From the NCBI RefSeq assembly GCF_947495715.1, contig NZ_CANLZU010000009.1, positions 62,001-126,000 of the forward strand: a DNA stretch of 64,000 nt, in the 5' to 3' direction. A program made the position numbers and the translations under genes. The notes beneath the pieces are model-generated. The model ran no database searches. It saw only the letters and a program-made list of their open reading frames with translations, and was not told the origin of the DNA. Positions 1 to 7,614 of this stretch are shown here, one piece after another. The stretch's first letter is position 1. Every line of letters begins with the position of its first letter. The DNA comes from an uncultured Oceanisphaera sp. Lineage in GTDB: Bacteria > Pseudomonadota > Gammaproteobacteria > Enterobacterales > Aeromonadaceae.

Positions 1-657
1 CGCGAAACCATCACCGCCGAAGTGGAAGACAGCTACACCCACAAGAAGCAGTCTGGTGGTTCCGGTCAGTACGGTAAGATCGACTACATCATCCGTCCGG
101 GTGAAGCCAACACCGGCTTCGTGTTCAAATCATCCGTTGTGGGTGGTAACGTACCGAAAGAATTCTGGCCTGCAGTTCAGAAAGGTTTCGGCAGCATGAT
201 GGACACCGGTACCATTGCCGGCTTCCCGGTACTGGACGTTGAATTCGAACTGATCGACGGTGCTTTCCACGCCGTTGACTCCTCGGCCATCGCGTTTGAA
301 ATCGCTGCTAAAGGCGCTTTCCGTCAGTCCATTGCCAAAGCCAAGCCGCAGCTGCTTGAGCCGATCATGAAGGTTGACGTGTTCAGCCCGGAAGACAACG
401 TAGGTGATGTTATCGGTGACCTTAACCGTCGTCGTGGCATGATCAAGGATCAGATGGCTGGCGTTACCGGTGTTCGTATCAAGGCCGACGTACCCCTGTC
501 CGAAATGTTCGGTTACATCGGTTCACTGCGTACCATGTCTTCCGGTCGTGGTCAGTTCTCCATGGAGTTCTCCCACTACGCGGCTTGTCCGGCCAACGTA
601 TCCGAAAAAGTTATTGCTCAGGTTAAAGAACGTAAAGCTGCTGAAGCCAAGAAGTAA
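1..657 (+). CDS. fusA: Elongation factor G, second (EF-G2-like) paralog, C-terminal part
   Basis: The frame is open from the window edge to the TAA at 655-657, giving the last 218 residues of a translational GTPase; the G domain lies outside the window. What remains is domain IV (QSGGSGQYG near residue 16, decoding-site contact) and domain V ([24 protein letters not shown]). EF-G drives ribosomal translocation. The gene is not followed by tuf as in the str operon but by its own terminator and cobU, and its domain IV departs clearly from E. coli EF-G, so I read it as the stand-alone second EF-G common in Vibrio, Shewanella and Aeromonas relatives. Whether it works in elongation, recycling or under stress cannot be told here. 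Confidence 0.9.
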   Translation, partial: RETITAEVEDSYTHKKQSGGSGQYGKIDYIIRPGEANTGFVFKSSVVGGNVPKEFWPAVQKGFGSMMDTGTIAGFPVLDVEFELIDGAFHAVDSSAIAFEIAAKGAFRQSIAKAKPQLLEPIMKVDVFSPEDNVGDVIGDLNRRRGMIKDQMAGVTGVRIKADVPLSEMFGYIGSLRTMSSGRGQFSMEFSHYAACPANVSEKVIAQVKERKAAEAKK

Positions 658-686
658 TTCTGCTTTAAAGACGCTGGTTCTTTGAC

Positions 687-717
687 AAAAACCGCTGCCT
701 CGGCAGCGGTTTTTTTA
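687..717 (+). terminator. Rho-independent terminator after the EF-G gene
   Basis: A perfect stem CCGCTGC/GCAGCGG with loop CTCG, extended by A-T pairs and followed by a T run, begins 30 bases past the EF-G stop codon. It separates EF-G from cobU. Confidence 0.9.
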
Positions 718-749
718 TGCCTGAAATAAACGGTGAGGATGGAAAGAGT

Positions 750-1265
750 ATGAAACAGTTTGTTTTGGGGGGAGCACGCTCGGGCAAGAGCAGCCTGGCA
801 GAAATACTCTGCGCCGATTGTGGTGACAAGGTGGCCTATATCGCGACCGCCAACAAAGCCTGGAATGATGCCGAAATGGAGGCGCGTATTACCCGGCATC
901 GGCAACAAAGGTCCGGACACTGGCACACCATTGAAGCCCCGGTTGCACTGGCCGAGGCGCTGGCTGAACTGCAGGATTATGATGCGGTGATGATCGACTG
1001 CCTCACCCTATGGCTGAGCAACTGCCTGCATCAGGACTGCTGGCCACAACAGCGGCAGGATTTTTTAAACGCGCTGGAAAATTTCAACGGCGAACTGGTG
1101 ATAGTAAGCAATGAAGTCGGTATGGGCATAGTACCGCTGGGGGAGCTGTCACGCCGCTTTGTTGATGAAAGCGGTTTCCTGCATCAGGCGGTAGCCGCCC
1201 GCTGCCAGCGAGTTATTTTTACCGCAGCAGGCTTGCCACTGGTCATGAAAGGCCCCGGTTTATAA
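750..1265 (+). CDS. cobU: Bifunctional adenosylcobinamide kinase / adenosylcobinamide-phosphate guanylyltransferase
   Basis: 171 residues. It phosphorylates adenosylcobinamide and then transfers GMP to it, in the nucleotide-loop assembly branch of cobalamin synthesis or salvage, in the cytoplasm. Visible features are the P-loop GGARSGKS (residues 7-14), the RITRHR segment carrying the candidate guanylylated histidine (about H50), DCLTLWLSN, and the conserved SNEVGMGIVP. The ATG at 750 is chosen over an upstream in-frame ATG at 717 because it follows a GGAAAGAG ribosome-binding site and gives the family N-terminus. No other cob gene is within 60 kb, so this copy is an orphan in this window. 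Confidence 0.93.
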   Translation: MKQFVLGGARSGKSSLAEILCADCGDKVAYIATANKAWNDAEMEARITRHRQQRSGHWHTIEAPVALAEALAELQDYDAVMIDCLTLWLSNCLHQDCWPQQRQDFLNALENFNGELVIVSNEVGMGIVPLGELSRRFVDESGFLHQAVAARCQRVIFTAAGLPLVMKGPGL

Positions 1266-1298
1266 ACCCGGTCTATAAACAAGGCATGAAGCCCTTGC

Positions 1299-1326
1299 TC
1301 GTCGCTCCCGCGAAGGCGGGAGTCCA
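1299..1326. repeat. REP-like hairpin (CTCCCGC-GAAG-GCGGGAG)
   Basis: A perfect 7-bp stem CTCCCGC (1305-1311) / GCGGGAG (1316-1322) with loop GAAG, followed by TCCATG, lies in the cobU-argO gap. The sequence resembles the dispersed CCCGCGAA-GCGGG hairpins seen between genes in many proteobacteria. The rest of the 1266-1481 gap shows no gene. Confidence 0.6.
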
Positions 1327-1481
1327 TGCAGCACAAACAACACCGGTTTTGTAGTGGCAGGGTGCGGCGGCCTGTAATGATTATTCCAGATCACACCCAG
1401 CCTACCTATGGCATTCATTAGCGTAGCGTTATGGGCCAATACAATACCCTCCACTCATGTGACCTAAAGGACCCCAACTCA

Positions 1482-2084
1482 ATGTCCACCTTCCTCTCCG
1501 GCTTTGCCCTCAGCTTTTCTCTGATCCTGGCCATTGGCTCTCAGAATGCCTTTGTGCTGAAACAGGGTATTAAACGTCACCATGTGTTTGTGGTGTGCGC
1601 GGTCTGTGCGCTGTCCGATGCGTTACTGATCTCCCTTGGGGTGGCAGGCTTTGGTGCCATTATCAAGCAGTTTCCGGCCATTGAGACCCTTGCCCGTTAC
1701 GGCGGTGCTGCCTTTCTGGCAGTGTATGCCTTGCTCAGCTTTAAATCTGCGTTCGGGACCACTCATGCCATGACTGCAGCGGGGGACTCGCAGCAATCCA
1801 TTCTTAAAACCGTGGCCATGTGTCTGGCCTTTACCTGGCTTAACCCCCATGTCTATCTGGATACGGTGGTACTGTTGGGCTCCATTTCCACCCAGTATCA
1901 GCCGGCGCAGGCTGTGTTTGCTCTTGGGGCCATCTGTGCCTCGCTGGTGTTTTTCTTTAGTCTGGGGTACGGCGCCCGGCTGTTGGCACCGGTGTTTCAG
2001 CGGCCTCAGGCCTGGAAGGTGCTGGAATTTGTGGTTGGGGTGATGATGGTGTCGATAGCGGTGACGTTGGTGATGAGGGCGTAA
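1482..2084 (+). CDS. argO: LysE/ArgO-family amino-acid exporter
   Basis: 200-residue integral membrane protein with five to six hydrophobic segments. The LysE-family signature LAIGSQNAFVLKQGI is at residues 11-25, and TWLNPHVYLDTVVLLGS, diagnostic for ArgO/LysE arginine-lysine exporters, is mid-protein. It exports basic amino acids across the inner membrane. The ATG at 1482 (after CTAAAGGA) is preferred over 1431 because it places the first membrane helix at the usual position. The stop TAA is the first three bases of the TAATACCAAT terminal repeat of the downstream MITE-like element, and the C-terminus is roughly nine residues shorter than E. coli ArgO, so the tail may have been trimmed by the insertion. 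Confidence 0.88.
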   Translation: MSTFLSGFALSFSLILAIGSQNAFVLKQGIKRHHVFVVCAVCALSDALLISLGVAGFGAIIKQFPAIETLARYGGAAFLAVYALLSFKSAFGTTHAMTAAGDSQQSILKTVAMCLAFTWLNPHVYLDTVVLLGSISTQYQPAQAVFALGAICASLVFFFSLGYGARLLAPVFQRPQAWKVLEFVVGVMMVSIAVTLVMRA

Positions 2085-2128
2085 TACCAATCCCAGTAAT
2101 GATCTGGTCATATTAAGGTCTCAGATCA

Positions 2129-2284
2129 GAGGCAACACAGCCGCCTCCCTCGACACGCTATAAACCCATCCATGGGGGCTCGGAAATGCCATCTGACCGC
2201 CAGGGAGGGCGGGAATGCCGGAACGGCAGGAGCATTTTCCGGCCATGGCATTTCACGGTCGTGGGAGCCGTTCTCTGTTGCCTC
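2129..2284 (-). repeat. ANGGAT-hairpin module, minus orientation, with 50-nt insertion
   Basis: Outer arms GAGGCAACA/TGTTGCCTC (2129-2137, 2276-2284) close the module. Read on the minus strand it has hairpin A, whose arms GAAATGCCAT/ATGGCATTTC (2245-2254 and 2183-2192) are separated by inserted sequence, then hairpin B, CCC-ATGGAT-GGG (2165-2176). Deleting 2194-2243 restores GAAATGCC-ATGGAT-GGCATTTC exactly, so the insertion split the hexaloop between ATG and GAT. Confidence 0.7.
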
Positions 2285-2339
2285 TTCTGGAACACCGAGT
2301 TTCCTGTAAACGGCGCCAACAGGCGACTCAGCGGCATCA

Positions 2340-2455
2340 AGGAGGGCAAAGGGATCTGCTCCAGCGACCATCACATGACAAGGATGTCATGTGCTGAGCG
2401 TCACATGGATGTGCTTGCAGCGGGTCGGTGGGACAGACCCTTTGTCCGACGTTTA
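2340..2455 (+). repeat. ANGGAT-hairpin module, plus orientation
   Basis: Outer arms GGCAAAGGG / CCCTTTGTCC enclose hairpin A, CACATGAC-AAGGAT-GTCATGTG (2372-2393, 8 perfect pairs), and hairpin B, CAC-ATGGAT-GTG (2402-2413), followed by TTGCAGCGGGTCGG. It aligns with 41752-41855 and, in reverse complement, with 41590-41698. Confidence 0.75.
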
Positions 2456-2496
2456 TACAGAAATGAAATAGATCATTTCTTTAATGTAATTGGTAT

Positions 2497-2528
2497 AAAA
2501 AAAGCGAAGTCGGCTGGCTTCGCTTTTT
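2497..2528. terminator. Bidirectional terminator between argO side and dxs
   Basis: AAAAAGCGAAG / CTTCGCTTTTT is a perfect 11-bp stem with an 8-base loop and has A and T runs on both flanks. It can serve convergent transcription, although it lies about 60 bases past the dxs stop on the minus strand. Confidence 0.8.
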
Positions 2529-2550
2529 GGTCTGGAGTGGTATGTAACAA

Positions 2551-2578
2551 TATTCCGGCTCAAGGCCGGAATGACGCT
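2551..2578. repeat. Short palindromic repeat ATTCCGG...CCGGAATGACG
   Basis: The stem ATTCCGG/CCGGAAT at 2552-2572 is followed by GACG. It resembles half of the composite repeat at 23042-23104 (CCGGGTCAAGCCCGG then TATGAC), a dispersed intergenic palindrome. Confidence 0.55.
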
Positions 2579-2588
2579 TAATTGAAGA

Positions 2589-4454
2589 TTAGCGCTGCTG
2601 ATATTCCCGAACGGACTTCACCATGCCGTCGGCATCCAGGCCCAGTTTGGCCAGGATCTGCTGCTGGTTGCCTTGCTCGACAAAGACATCGGGCAGGCCC
2701 AGATTCAGTACCGGTACCGGTTTCTTGTGGCGCATCAGGCACTCAACCACTGCCGAGCCGGCGCCGCCCATGATGGCGTTTTCTTCCACCGTTACCAGCA
2801 TGTCGTGCTCGGCCAGCAAGGACAGCAGCAGGGCTTCGTCCAGCGGTTTCACAAAGCGCATGTCCACCAGGGTGGCATCCAGCTGCTCGGCGGCGGCTTC
2901 GGCTTCCACCAGCAGGGTACCGAAGTTCAGCAGGGCAATGCGCTTGCCTTTACGGATACGGCGGCCCTTGCCTATTTCCAGGGCGGTCATGGTGTCATCA
3001 ACCTCGGCACCGCTGCCGTTGCCGCGGGGGTAACGCACCGCCGCCGGCCCCTGATGTTGGTAACCGGTGTAGAGCATCTGTCGGCATTCGTTTTCGTCCG
3101 CTGGCGTCATGATCACCATGTTTGGCACGGTGCGCATAAAGCTCAGGTCAAAGGCGCCCTGATGGGTGGGACCGTCGGCGCCGACGATGCCGGCCCGGTC
3201 GATGGCGAACAACACGTCCAGTTCCTGCAATGCCACATCGTGGATCAGCTGATCGTAGGCTCGCTGCAGAAAGGTGGAGTAGATGGCGACCACCGGTTTC
3301 TTGCCCTCGATGGCCATGCCTGCCGCCAGGGTCACCGCATGCTGCTCGGCGATGGCCACATCGAAATAGCGTTTGGGGAATTCCCGTGAAAAACGCACCA
3401 GACCGGAGCCTTCGCGCATGGCCGGGGTAATGGCCATCAACTGCGGGCAGGTTCTGGCCATGTCGCACAGCCAGTTACCGAAAATGGTGGAATAGCTGGG
3501 CCCGGAGGAGGGTGCCTTCGGCAGCACGCTGTCGCTGGGATCGAACTTGGGTACGCCGTGGTAGCCGATGGGATCCTGCTCGGCCGGCAGGTAGCCCTTG
3601 CCCTTGCGGGTCATGATATGCAGAAACTGCGGCCCCTTGAGCTTGCGCATGTTGCGCAGGGTCTCGACCAGGGTATGGATGTCGTGGCCGTCGATGGGGC
3701 CGACATAATTGAAGCCGAATTCTTCAAACAAGGTACCGGGAATCACCATGCCCTTGAGGTGTTCTTCGGTACGACGGGCCAGCTCCTTCAGCGGTGGCAG
3801 TATTTCCAGCGCCTTCTTGCCGCCTTCGCGCAGGCTGCTGTACAGCGAGCCGGACATGATCCGCGCCAGATGGTTGTTGAGCGCGCCGACGTTTTCCGAA
3901 ATCGACATTTCGTTGTCGTTGAGGATCACCAGCATGTCTTTGTGAATATCGCCCGCATGGTTCAGCGCTTCAAACGCCATGCCCGCGGTAATGGCGCCGT
4001 CACCGATAATGGCGGCGACCTTGCGGCCCTGCTGCTCGTCGGCGGCCGCAATGGCCATGCCCAGCGCCGCCCCTATGCTGGTACTGGAGTGCCCGACACA
4101 CAGGGTGTCGTACTCGCTCTCGTCCCGCCAGGGAAAAGGATGCAGCCCCTGATATTGACGAATGCTGTTCATGCGCTCACGCCGGCCGGTCAATATCTTG
4201 TGCGGGTATGCCTGATGGCCCACGTCCCATACCAGACGGTCGAAGGGGGTGTTATAGACGTAATGCAGCGCCACGGTCAGCTCTACCACCCCCAGGCCGG
4301 AGGCCAGGTGGCCGCTGCTGCGGCTGACCGAGTGCAGCAGGTAGGATCTCAGCTCGTCGCACAGGGCGGGCAGTCGCTCCTGGGGCAGACTGCGCAGCTC
4401 ATCGGGCAGGTTGGCCAGCGCCAGGGTCGGGTAATCGGCAATATTCAGACTCAT
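2589..4454 (-). CDS. dxs: 1-deoxy-D-xylulose-5-phosphate synthase
   Basis: 621 residues, the family's usual length. It condenses pyruvate and glyceraldehyde 3-phosphate with thiamine diphosphate, the first step of the MEP isoprenoid pathway, and its product also feeds thiamine and pyridoxal synthesis. Visible are [16 protein letters not shown] near residue 49, the ThDP/Mg motif [19 protein letters not shown] near 155 with NDNEMSIS completing it, and the transketolase C-terminal half with [15 protein letters not shown]. It is the last gene of a minus-strand xseB-ispA-dxs operon, 21 bases after ispA, with GCGAGGA upstream of the start. Confidence 0.98.
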   Translation of the reverse strand: MSLNIADYPTLALANLPDELRSLPQERLPALCDELRSYLLHSVSRSSGHLASGLGVVELTVALHYVYNTPFDRLVWDVGHQAYPHKILTGRRERMNSIRQYQGLHPFPWRDESEYDTLCVGHSSTSIGAALGMAIAAADEQQGRKVAAIIGDGAITAGMAFEALNHAGDIHKDMLVILNDNEMSISENVGALNNHLARIMSGSLYSSLREGGKKALEILPPLKELARRTEEHLKGMVIPGTLFEEFGFNYVGPIDGHDIHTLVETLRNMRKLKGPQFLHIMTRKGKGYLPAEQDPIGYHGVPKFDPSDSVLPKAPSSGPSYSTIFGNWLCDMARTCPQLMAITPAMREGSGLVRFSREFPKRYFDVAIAEQHAVTLAAGMAIEGKKPVVAIYSTFLQRAYDQLIHDVALQELDVLFAIDRAGIVGADGPTHQGAFDLSFMRTVPNMVIMTPADENECRQMLYTGYQHQGPAAVRYPRGNGSGAEVDDTMTALEIGKGRRIRKGKRIALLNFGTLLVEAEAAAEQLDATLVDMRFVKPLDEALLLSLLAEHDMLVTVEENAIMGGAGSAVVECLMRHKKPVPVLNLGLPDVFVEQGNQQQILAKLGLDADGMVKSVREYQQR

Positions 4455-4475
4455 AAGCTTCTTATTGTCCTCGCC

Positions 4476-5351
4476 CTAGTAATCGCGTTTCACGATGTAA
4501 TGAGCGAATGCTTCCAGTATTTGAGTAGGATGGGGGATATCGGCCAGCGCCGACAACGCCTGCTGCTGTAGCTCGTTCGCCAGACTGCGGGCGCCGTCGA
4601 GGCCGAGCAGGGCCGGATAGGTGCTTTTCTGCTGCACCAGATCCTTGCCCTGGGTTTTACCCAGGGTCTGGGTGTCGGCGGTGATATCCAGAATATCGTC
4701 CTGCACCTGAAACGCCAGGCCAATGGCCTCGGCATAACGGCTGAGTGCCGTCAGGTGCGCTTCGTCCATGTTCTCGGCGCACAGCGCGCCCAGGCGAACG
4801 GCGGCACGGATAAGCGCCCCGGTCTTGTGGCGGTGCAGGCTTTCCAGGGTGGCGCTGTCTATGGTTTGGCCTTCGCACTGAATATCCAGTGCCTGGCCAC
4901 CACACATGCCGTTATAGCCGCTGGCCCGGGCCAGCTCCTGCACCATGCGCAACTGACGCTCGGCACCCAGGCCGCTGTGGTGTCGGCTGAGCAGCTCGAA
5001 AGCCAGTGCCTGCAGGGCGTCACCGGCCAGAATGGCGGTGGCCTCATCGAAGGCCTTGTGCACGGTAGGCTTGCCCCGGCGCAGGTCGTCGTTATCCATG
5101 GCCGGCAGATCGTCGTGGATCAAGGAATAGGCGTGAATGCATTCTACCGCCGCCGCCGCCGCATCCAGCGCCGCGGCGTTGGCCTGACCCAGCAGCTCGC
5201 CACTGGCATACACCAGCATGGGACGAACCCGTTTGCCGCCCTGCAACAGGCCATATTCCATGGCGGCTCTCAGCCCGGGGGCGAGATGATCCTGGTCGGC
5301 AATAACATCGCTCAATACCCGCGTGATGCGTTCGTGGTAGTGCTGCTGCAT
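4476..5351 (-). CDS. ispA: (2E,6E)-farnesyl diphosphate synthase
   Basis: 291 residues from the ATG at 5351 (MQQHYHER), preferred over an upstream in-frame start at 5414 that would run into xseB; AAGGTGGG lies upstream. The enzyme builds farnesyl diphosphate from IPP and DMAPP. Both aspartate-rich motifs are present: DDLPAMDND (first, about residues 83-91) and DDILD (second, about 225), with GGKRVRP near the N-terminus. Farnesyl diphosphate goes on to ubiquinone and undecaprenyl phosphate. The gene sits between xseB and dxs, an arrangement typical of gammaproteobacteria. Confidence 0.96.
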   Translation of the reverse strand: MQQHYHERITRVLSDVIADQDHLAPGLRAAMEYGLLQGGKRVRPMLVYASGELLGQANAAALDAAAAAVECIHAYSLIHDDLPAMDNDDLRRGKPTVHKAFDEATAILAGDALQALAFELLSRHHSGLGAERQLRMVQELARASGYNGMCGGQALDIQCEGQTIDSATLESLHRHKTGALIRAAVRLGALCAENMDEAHLTALSRYAEAIGLAFQVQDDILDITADTQTLGKTQGKDLVQQKSTYPALLGLDGARSLANELQQQALSALADIPHPTQILEAFAHYIVKRDY

Positions 5352-5367
5352 CTGGATAAATCCCACC

Positions 5368-5619
5368 TTAGCGCTCCTCCTGACCCGGAGTGAAGGCCAC
5401 CAGTTGCTCTTCATCCTGCTGCAGCAGTATTTGTACCTGCTGTTCGGCCTGGGTCAGTCGCGACTGACCGGCGCGCACCAGTTGAATGCCCCGCTCGAAG
5501 GACTTGAGCGACTGCTCCAGGCTCAGATCACCCTCTTCCAGCTGATTGACCAGATTTTCCAGTTCGGCGAGGGCGCTTTCAAAATCCATATTTTCCGGTT
5601 TTTTGGTAGCCACGGGCAT
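5368..5619 (-). CDS. xseB: Exodeoxyribonuclease VII small subunit
   Basis: 83 residues, normal for XseB. The sequence has the hallmark FESALAELENLVNQLEEGDLSLEQSL helix pair and FERGIQLV. Several small subunits assemble with XseA into an exonuclease that degrades single-stranded DNA to oligonucleotides. It is the first gene of the xseB-ispA-dxs operon, ending 16 bases before ispA. The 5620-5848 gap up to the divergent pomA must hold both promoters; I could not assign them firmly. Confidence 0.95.
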   Translation of the reverse strand: MPVATKKPENMDFESALAELENLVNQLEEGDLSLEQSLKSFERGIQLVRAGQSRLTQAEQQVQILLQQDEEQLVAFTPGQEER

Positions 5620-5848
5620 CCTCTGTGATTAGGCGGCAAAATGGGGGGCAATAGTAACATTGCCGTTACGCTTTTGGCGAAACATATAGACCCGTTCGAC
5701 GGCCGCCTTGCTGTTGCCGGTTCAGAAAATATTGAGACGGCCGATAACACCGGCAGCGACAAGTCAGGCGGTAACGAGGTAATATTGGCCTCGTTTATGA
5801 CCGCAACAGTATGCAATAACCCATGCAATAACCAATGAGGACCTTGCT

Positions 5849-6604
5849 TTGGATCTGGCAACGATTATCGGATTGATCGGTGGAATGGCCTTTATCGGCA
5901 TGGCCATGATACTGGGGGGCAGCCTCGGTCTTTATGTGGATGTACCGTCGTTTTTCATCGTGTTTGTCGGCTCGCTCTTCGTGGTGATGATGAAGTTCAA
6001 CCTGGGTCAGTTTCTGGGGGCGGCCAAGGTGGCGGCCAAGGCCTTCATGTTCAAGCTGGAAAAACCGGAAGAGCTGATCGAGCGGGTAGTGGTGCTGGCG
6101 GATTCGGCCCGCAAAGGCGGTTTTCTGGCGCTGGAAGAGGCCGACATTACCAATCCTTTCCTGCAAAAGGCGGTGGACATGCTGGTGGATGGTCACGAGC
6201 AGGGAGTGGTAAAGGCGGCGCTGGAAAAAGACATCGATCTTACCGCCGAGCGGCAAGAGCAGGGGGCAAAAATCTTTCGGGCGCTGGGCGACGTGGCGCC
6301 GGCCATGGGCATGATTGGTACCCTGATCGGCCTGGTGGCCATGCTGGCCAACATGGATGACCCCAAGGCGATAGGCCCGGCCATGGCCATCGCGTTGCTG
6401 ACCACCCTCTACGGTGCCATGCTGGCCAACATGGTAGCCCTGCCCATTGCCGACAAGCTGGAGTTGCGCTCAGAAGAGGAGCGGCTTAACCGCACCCTGA
6501 TCCTGGATGCGGTGCTGGGTATTCAGGATGGACAAAACCCGCGGGTGCTGCAGGGCTTGCTGGAAAATTACCTGGCCGATACCAAACGGTCGAAGGAGGA
6601 GTAG
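5849..6604 (+). CDS. pomA: Sodium-driven flagellar stator protein PomA
   Basis: 251 residues, MotA/TolQ/ExbB family. PomA with PomB forms the Na+-conducting stator of the polar flagellum in the inner membrane. The start is TTG at 5849: it gives the N-terminus MDLATIIGLIGG typical of Vibrio PomA and follows ATGAGG at good spacing. Four membrane helices are visible; the large cytoplasmic loop carries the charged torque-generating region, and GDVAPAMGMIGTLIGLVAML is the conserved third-helix segment. It overlaps pomB by one base, so the two are translationally coupled. Confidence 0.97.
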   Translation: MDLATIIGLIGGMAFIGMAMILGGSLGLYVDVPSFFIVFVGSLFVVMMKFNLGQFLGAAKVAAKAFMFKLEKPEELIERVVVLADSARKGGFLALEEADITNPFLQKAVDMLVDGHEQGVVKAALEKDIDLTAERQEQGAKIFRALGDVAPAMGMIGTLIGLVAMLANMDDPKAIGPAMAIALLTTLYGAMLANMVALPIADKLELRSEEERLNRTLILDAVLGIQDGQNPRVLQGLLENYLADTKRSKEE

Positions 6605-7497
6605 TGGCCAAGAAGTGCAAAGCCGCGCCGGCGGGCGCCCCGGCCTGGATGGCGACCTTTGCCGATCTGGCGACCATACTGATGAGTTTTTTCGTCTTGC
6701 TGCTGGCCTTTGCCGAAATGGATGTACTCAAGTTCAAGCAGGTCGCCGGCAGCATGAAATATGCCTTCGGGGTACAGAACCTGATTGAAGCCGATGGCAT
6801 TCCCAAGGGAACCTCGGTCATTGCGCTGGAGTTTCGGCCTGGTCAGCCGCAACCAACGCCGATTGATGTGATCATGCAGCACACCACCGACTCGACCCAG
6901 GCCGAGCTGGACGTTGATCCGGGTGAGCAGGATCTGTCGGGCGGAGAAAGCCGTGAGAACGGTACTTTAAGCGGGGGAGAGCAGTCCGACGTGCCGCCCA
7001 CCGATCCGCAAACCATGACCCTGGCACGGGAGCTGGCCGAGGCGTTGAGTGAGTCAATCGAGCAGGATGCGATCGAGGTCGAGGCGCTGGGGCAGCAGGT
7101 GATTATCCGCATCAAGGAGAATGCCTCCTTCTCGGCGGGCTCTGCCTTTTTGCAACCCCAGTTCTGGCCGGTGGTGCGCCAGGTTGGCAACTTGCTCAAG
7201 GATATTCCCGGCGAGATTCTGGTGGCCGGTCATACCGACGATATTCAGACCAGCAACGAGCTGTTTCGCTCCAACTGGGAGCTATCGTCGCAGCGGGCGC
7301 TGTCGGTGGCGGATCAGCTGATGCAGGTAGAGGGCTTTGAAGAGAAGCGCATGGTGGTGCTGGGCATGGCCGGAACCCGACCGCTGGAGCCCAACGACAC
7401 CTCCGAAAACCGGAGCCGTAACCGGCGGGTGGAGATCACCATTTCTCAGGGCAAGCCCCGATTTACCCCGCCGTTGGAGCTGTTTGCGCCGCAGTAA
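6604..7497 (+). CDS. pomB: Sodium-driven flagellar stator protein PomB
   Basis: 297 residues, GTG start overlapping the pomA stop by one base. A single N-terminal membrane helix (about residues 20-40) contains the ion-binding aspartate in TFADLATILMSFFVLLL. A linker of about 100 acidic or glycine-rich residues follows, then an OmpA-like peptidoglycan-binding domain with AGHTDD, NWELSSQRA and NRRVEI. It anchors the stator to the cell wall and forms the Na+ path with PomA. Na+ rather than H+ coupling is inferred from the Pom-type N-terminus and from the NQR operon in the window. Confidence 0.96.
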   Translation: MAKKCKAAPAGAPAWMATFADLATILMSFFVLLLAFAEMDVLKFKQVAGSMKYAFGVQNLIEADGIPKGTSVIALEFRPGQPQPTPIDVIMQHTTDSTQAELDVDPGEQDLSGGESRENGTLSGGEQSDVPPTDPQTMTLARELAEALSESIEQDAIEVEALGQQVIIRIKENASFSAGSAFLQPQFWPVVRQVGNLLKDIPGEILVAGHTDDIQTSNELFRSNWELSSQRALSVADQLMQVEGFEEKRMVVLGMAGTRPLEPNDTSENRSRNRRVEITISQGKPRFTPPLELFAPQ

Positions 7498-7533
7498 CAC
7501 GCCTCACAGGTTAGCGACTGTTATTATTTGAGC

Positions 7534-7575
7534 AAAGGCCCGGCATTGTTGTGTATAATGCCGGGCTTTATTTTT
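7534..7575 (+). terminator. Terminator after pomAB, overlapping a thiI promoter candidate
   Basis: AAAGGCCCGGCATT (7534-7547) pairs with AATGCCGGGCTTT (7557-7569), followed by TTATTTTTTG. The loop contains TATAAT (7554-7559), a good -10 for thiI; the best -35 (TTGAGC, 7528-7533) is 20 bases away, so promoter activity is only suggested. Confidence 0.7.
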
Positions 7576-7614
7576 TGTTGTTCTATTTTTTGTTGTCCTA
7601 GGCGTACCGAATTT

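Larger units (their letters stand above)
2082..2498. mobile_element. MITE-like element with TAATACCAAT inverted ends
   Basis: The left end TAATACCAATC (from 2082) continues to ATGATCTGGTC. The right end, read in reverse complement from 2497, gives TTATACCAATTACATTAA then ATGATCT. These are imperfect terminal inverted repeats. Inside are two inverted copies of a structured module (2129-2284 and 2340-2455). No transposase is encoded; short ORFs across 2126-2581 look like chance frames. Shared end sequence with 23011-23165 supports a common family. Confidence 0.6.

Noticed and set aside
1266-1481. Cobalamin or lysine riboswitch before argO or after cobU
   Set aside because: The gap is too short and lacks the conserved cores (for example the B12 box); the only structure is the REP-like hairpin.
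2126-2581. Short ORFs in the argO-dxs gap (for example 131 codons at 2186-2581)
   Set aside because: They run through the inverted structured modules and the terminator, lack ribosome-binding sites, and match the 41.6 kb copy at DNA structure rather than protein level.
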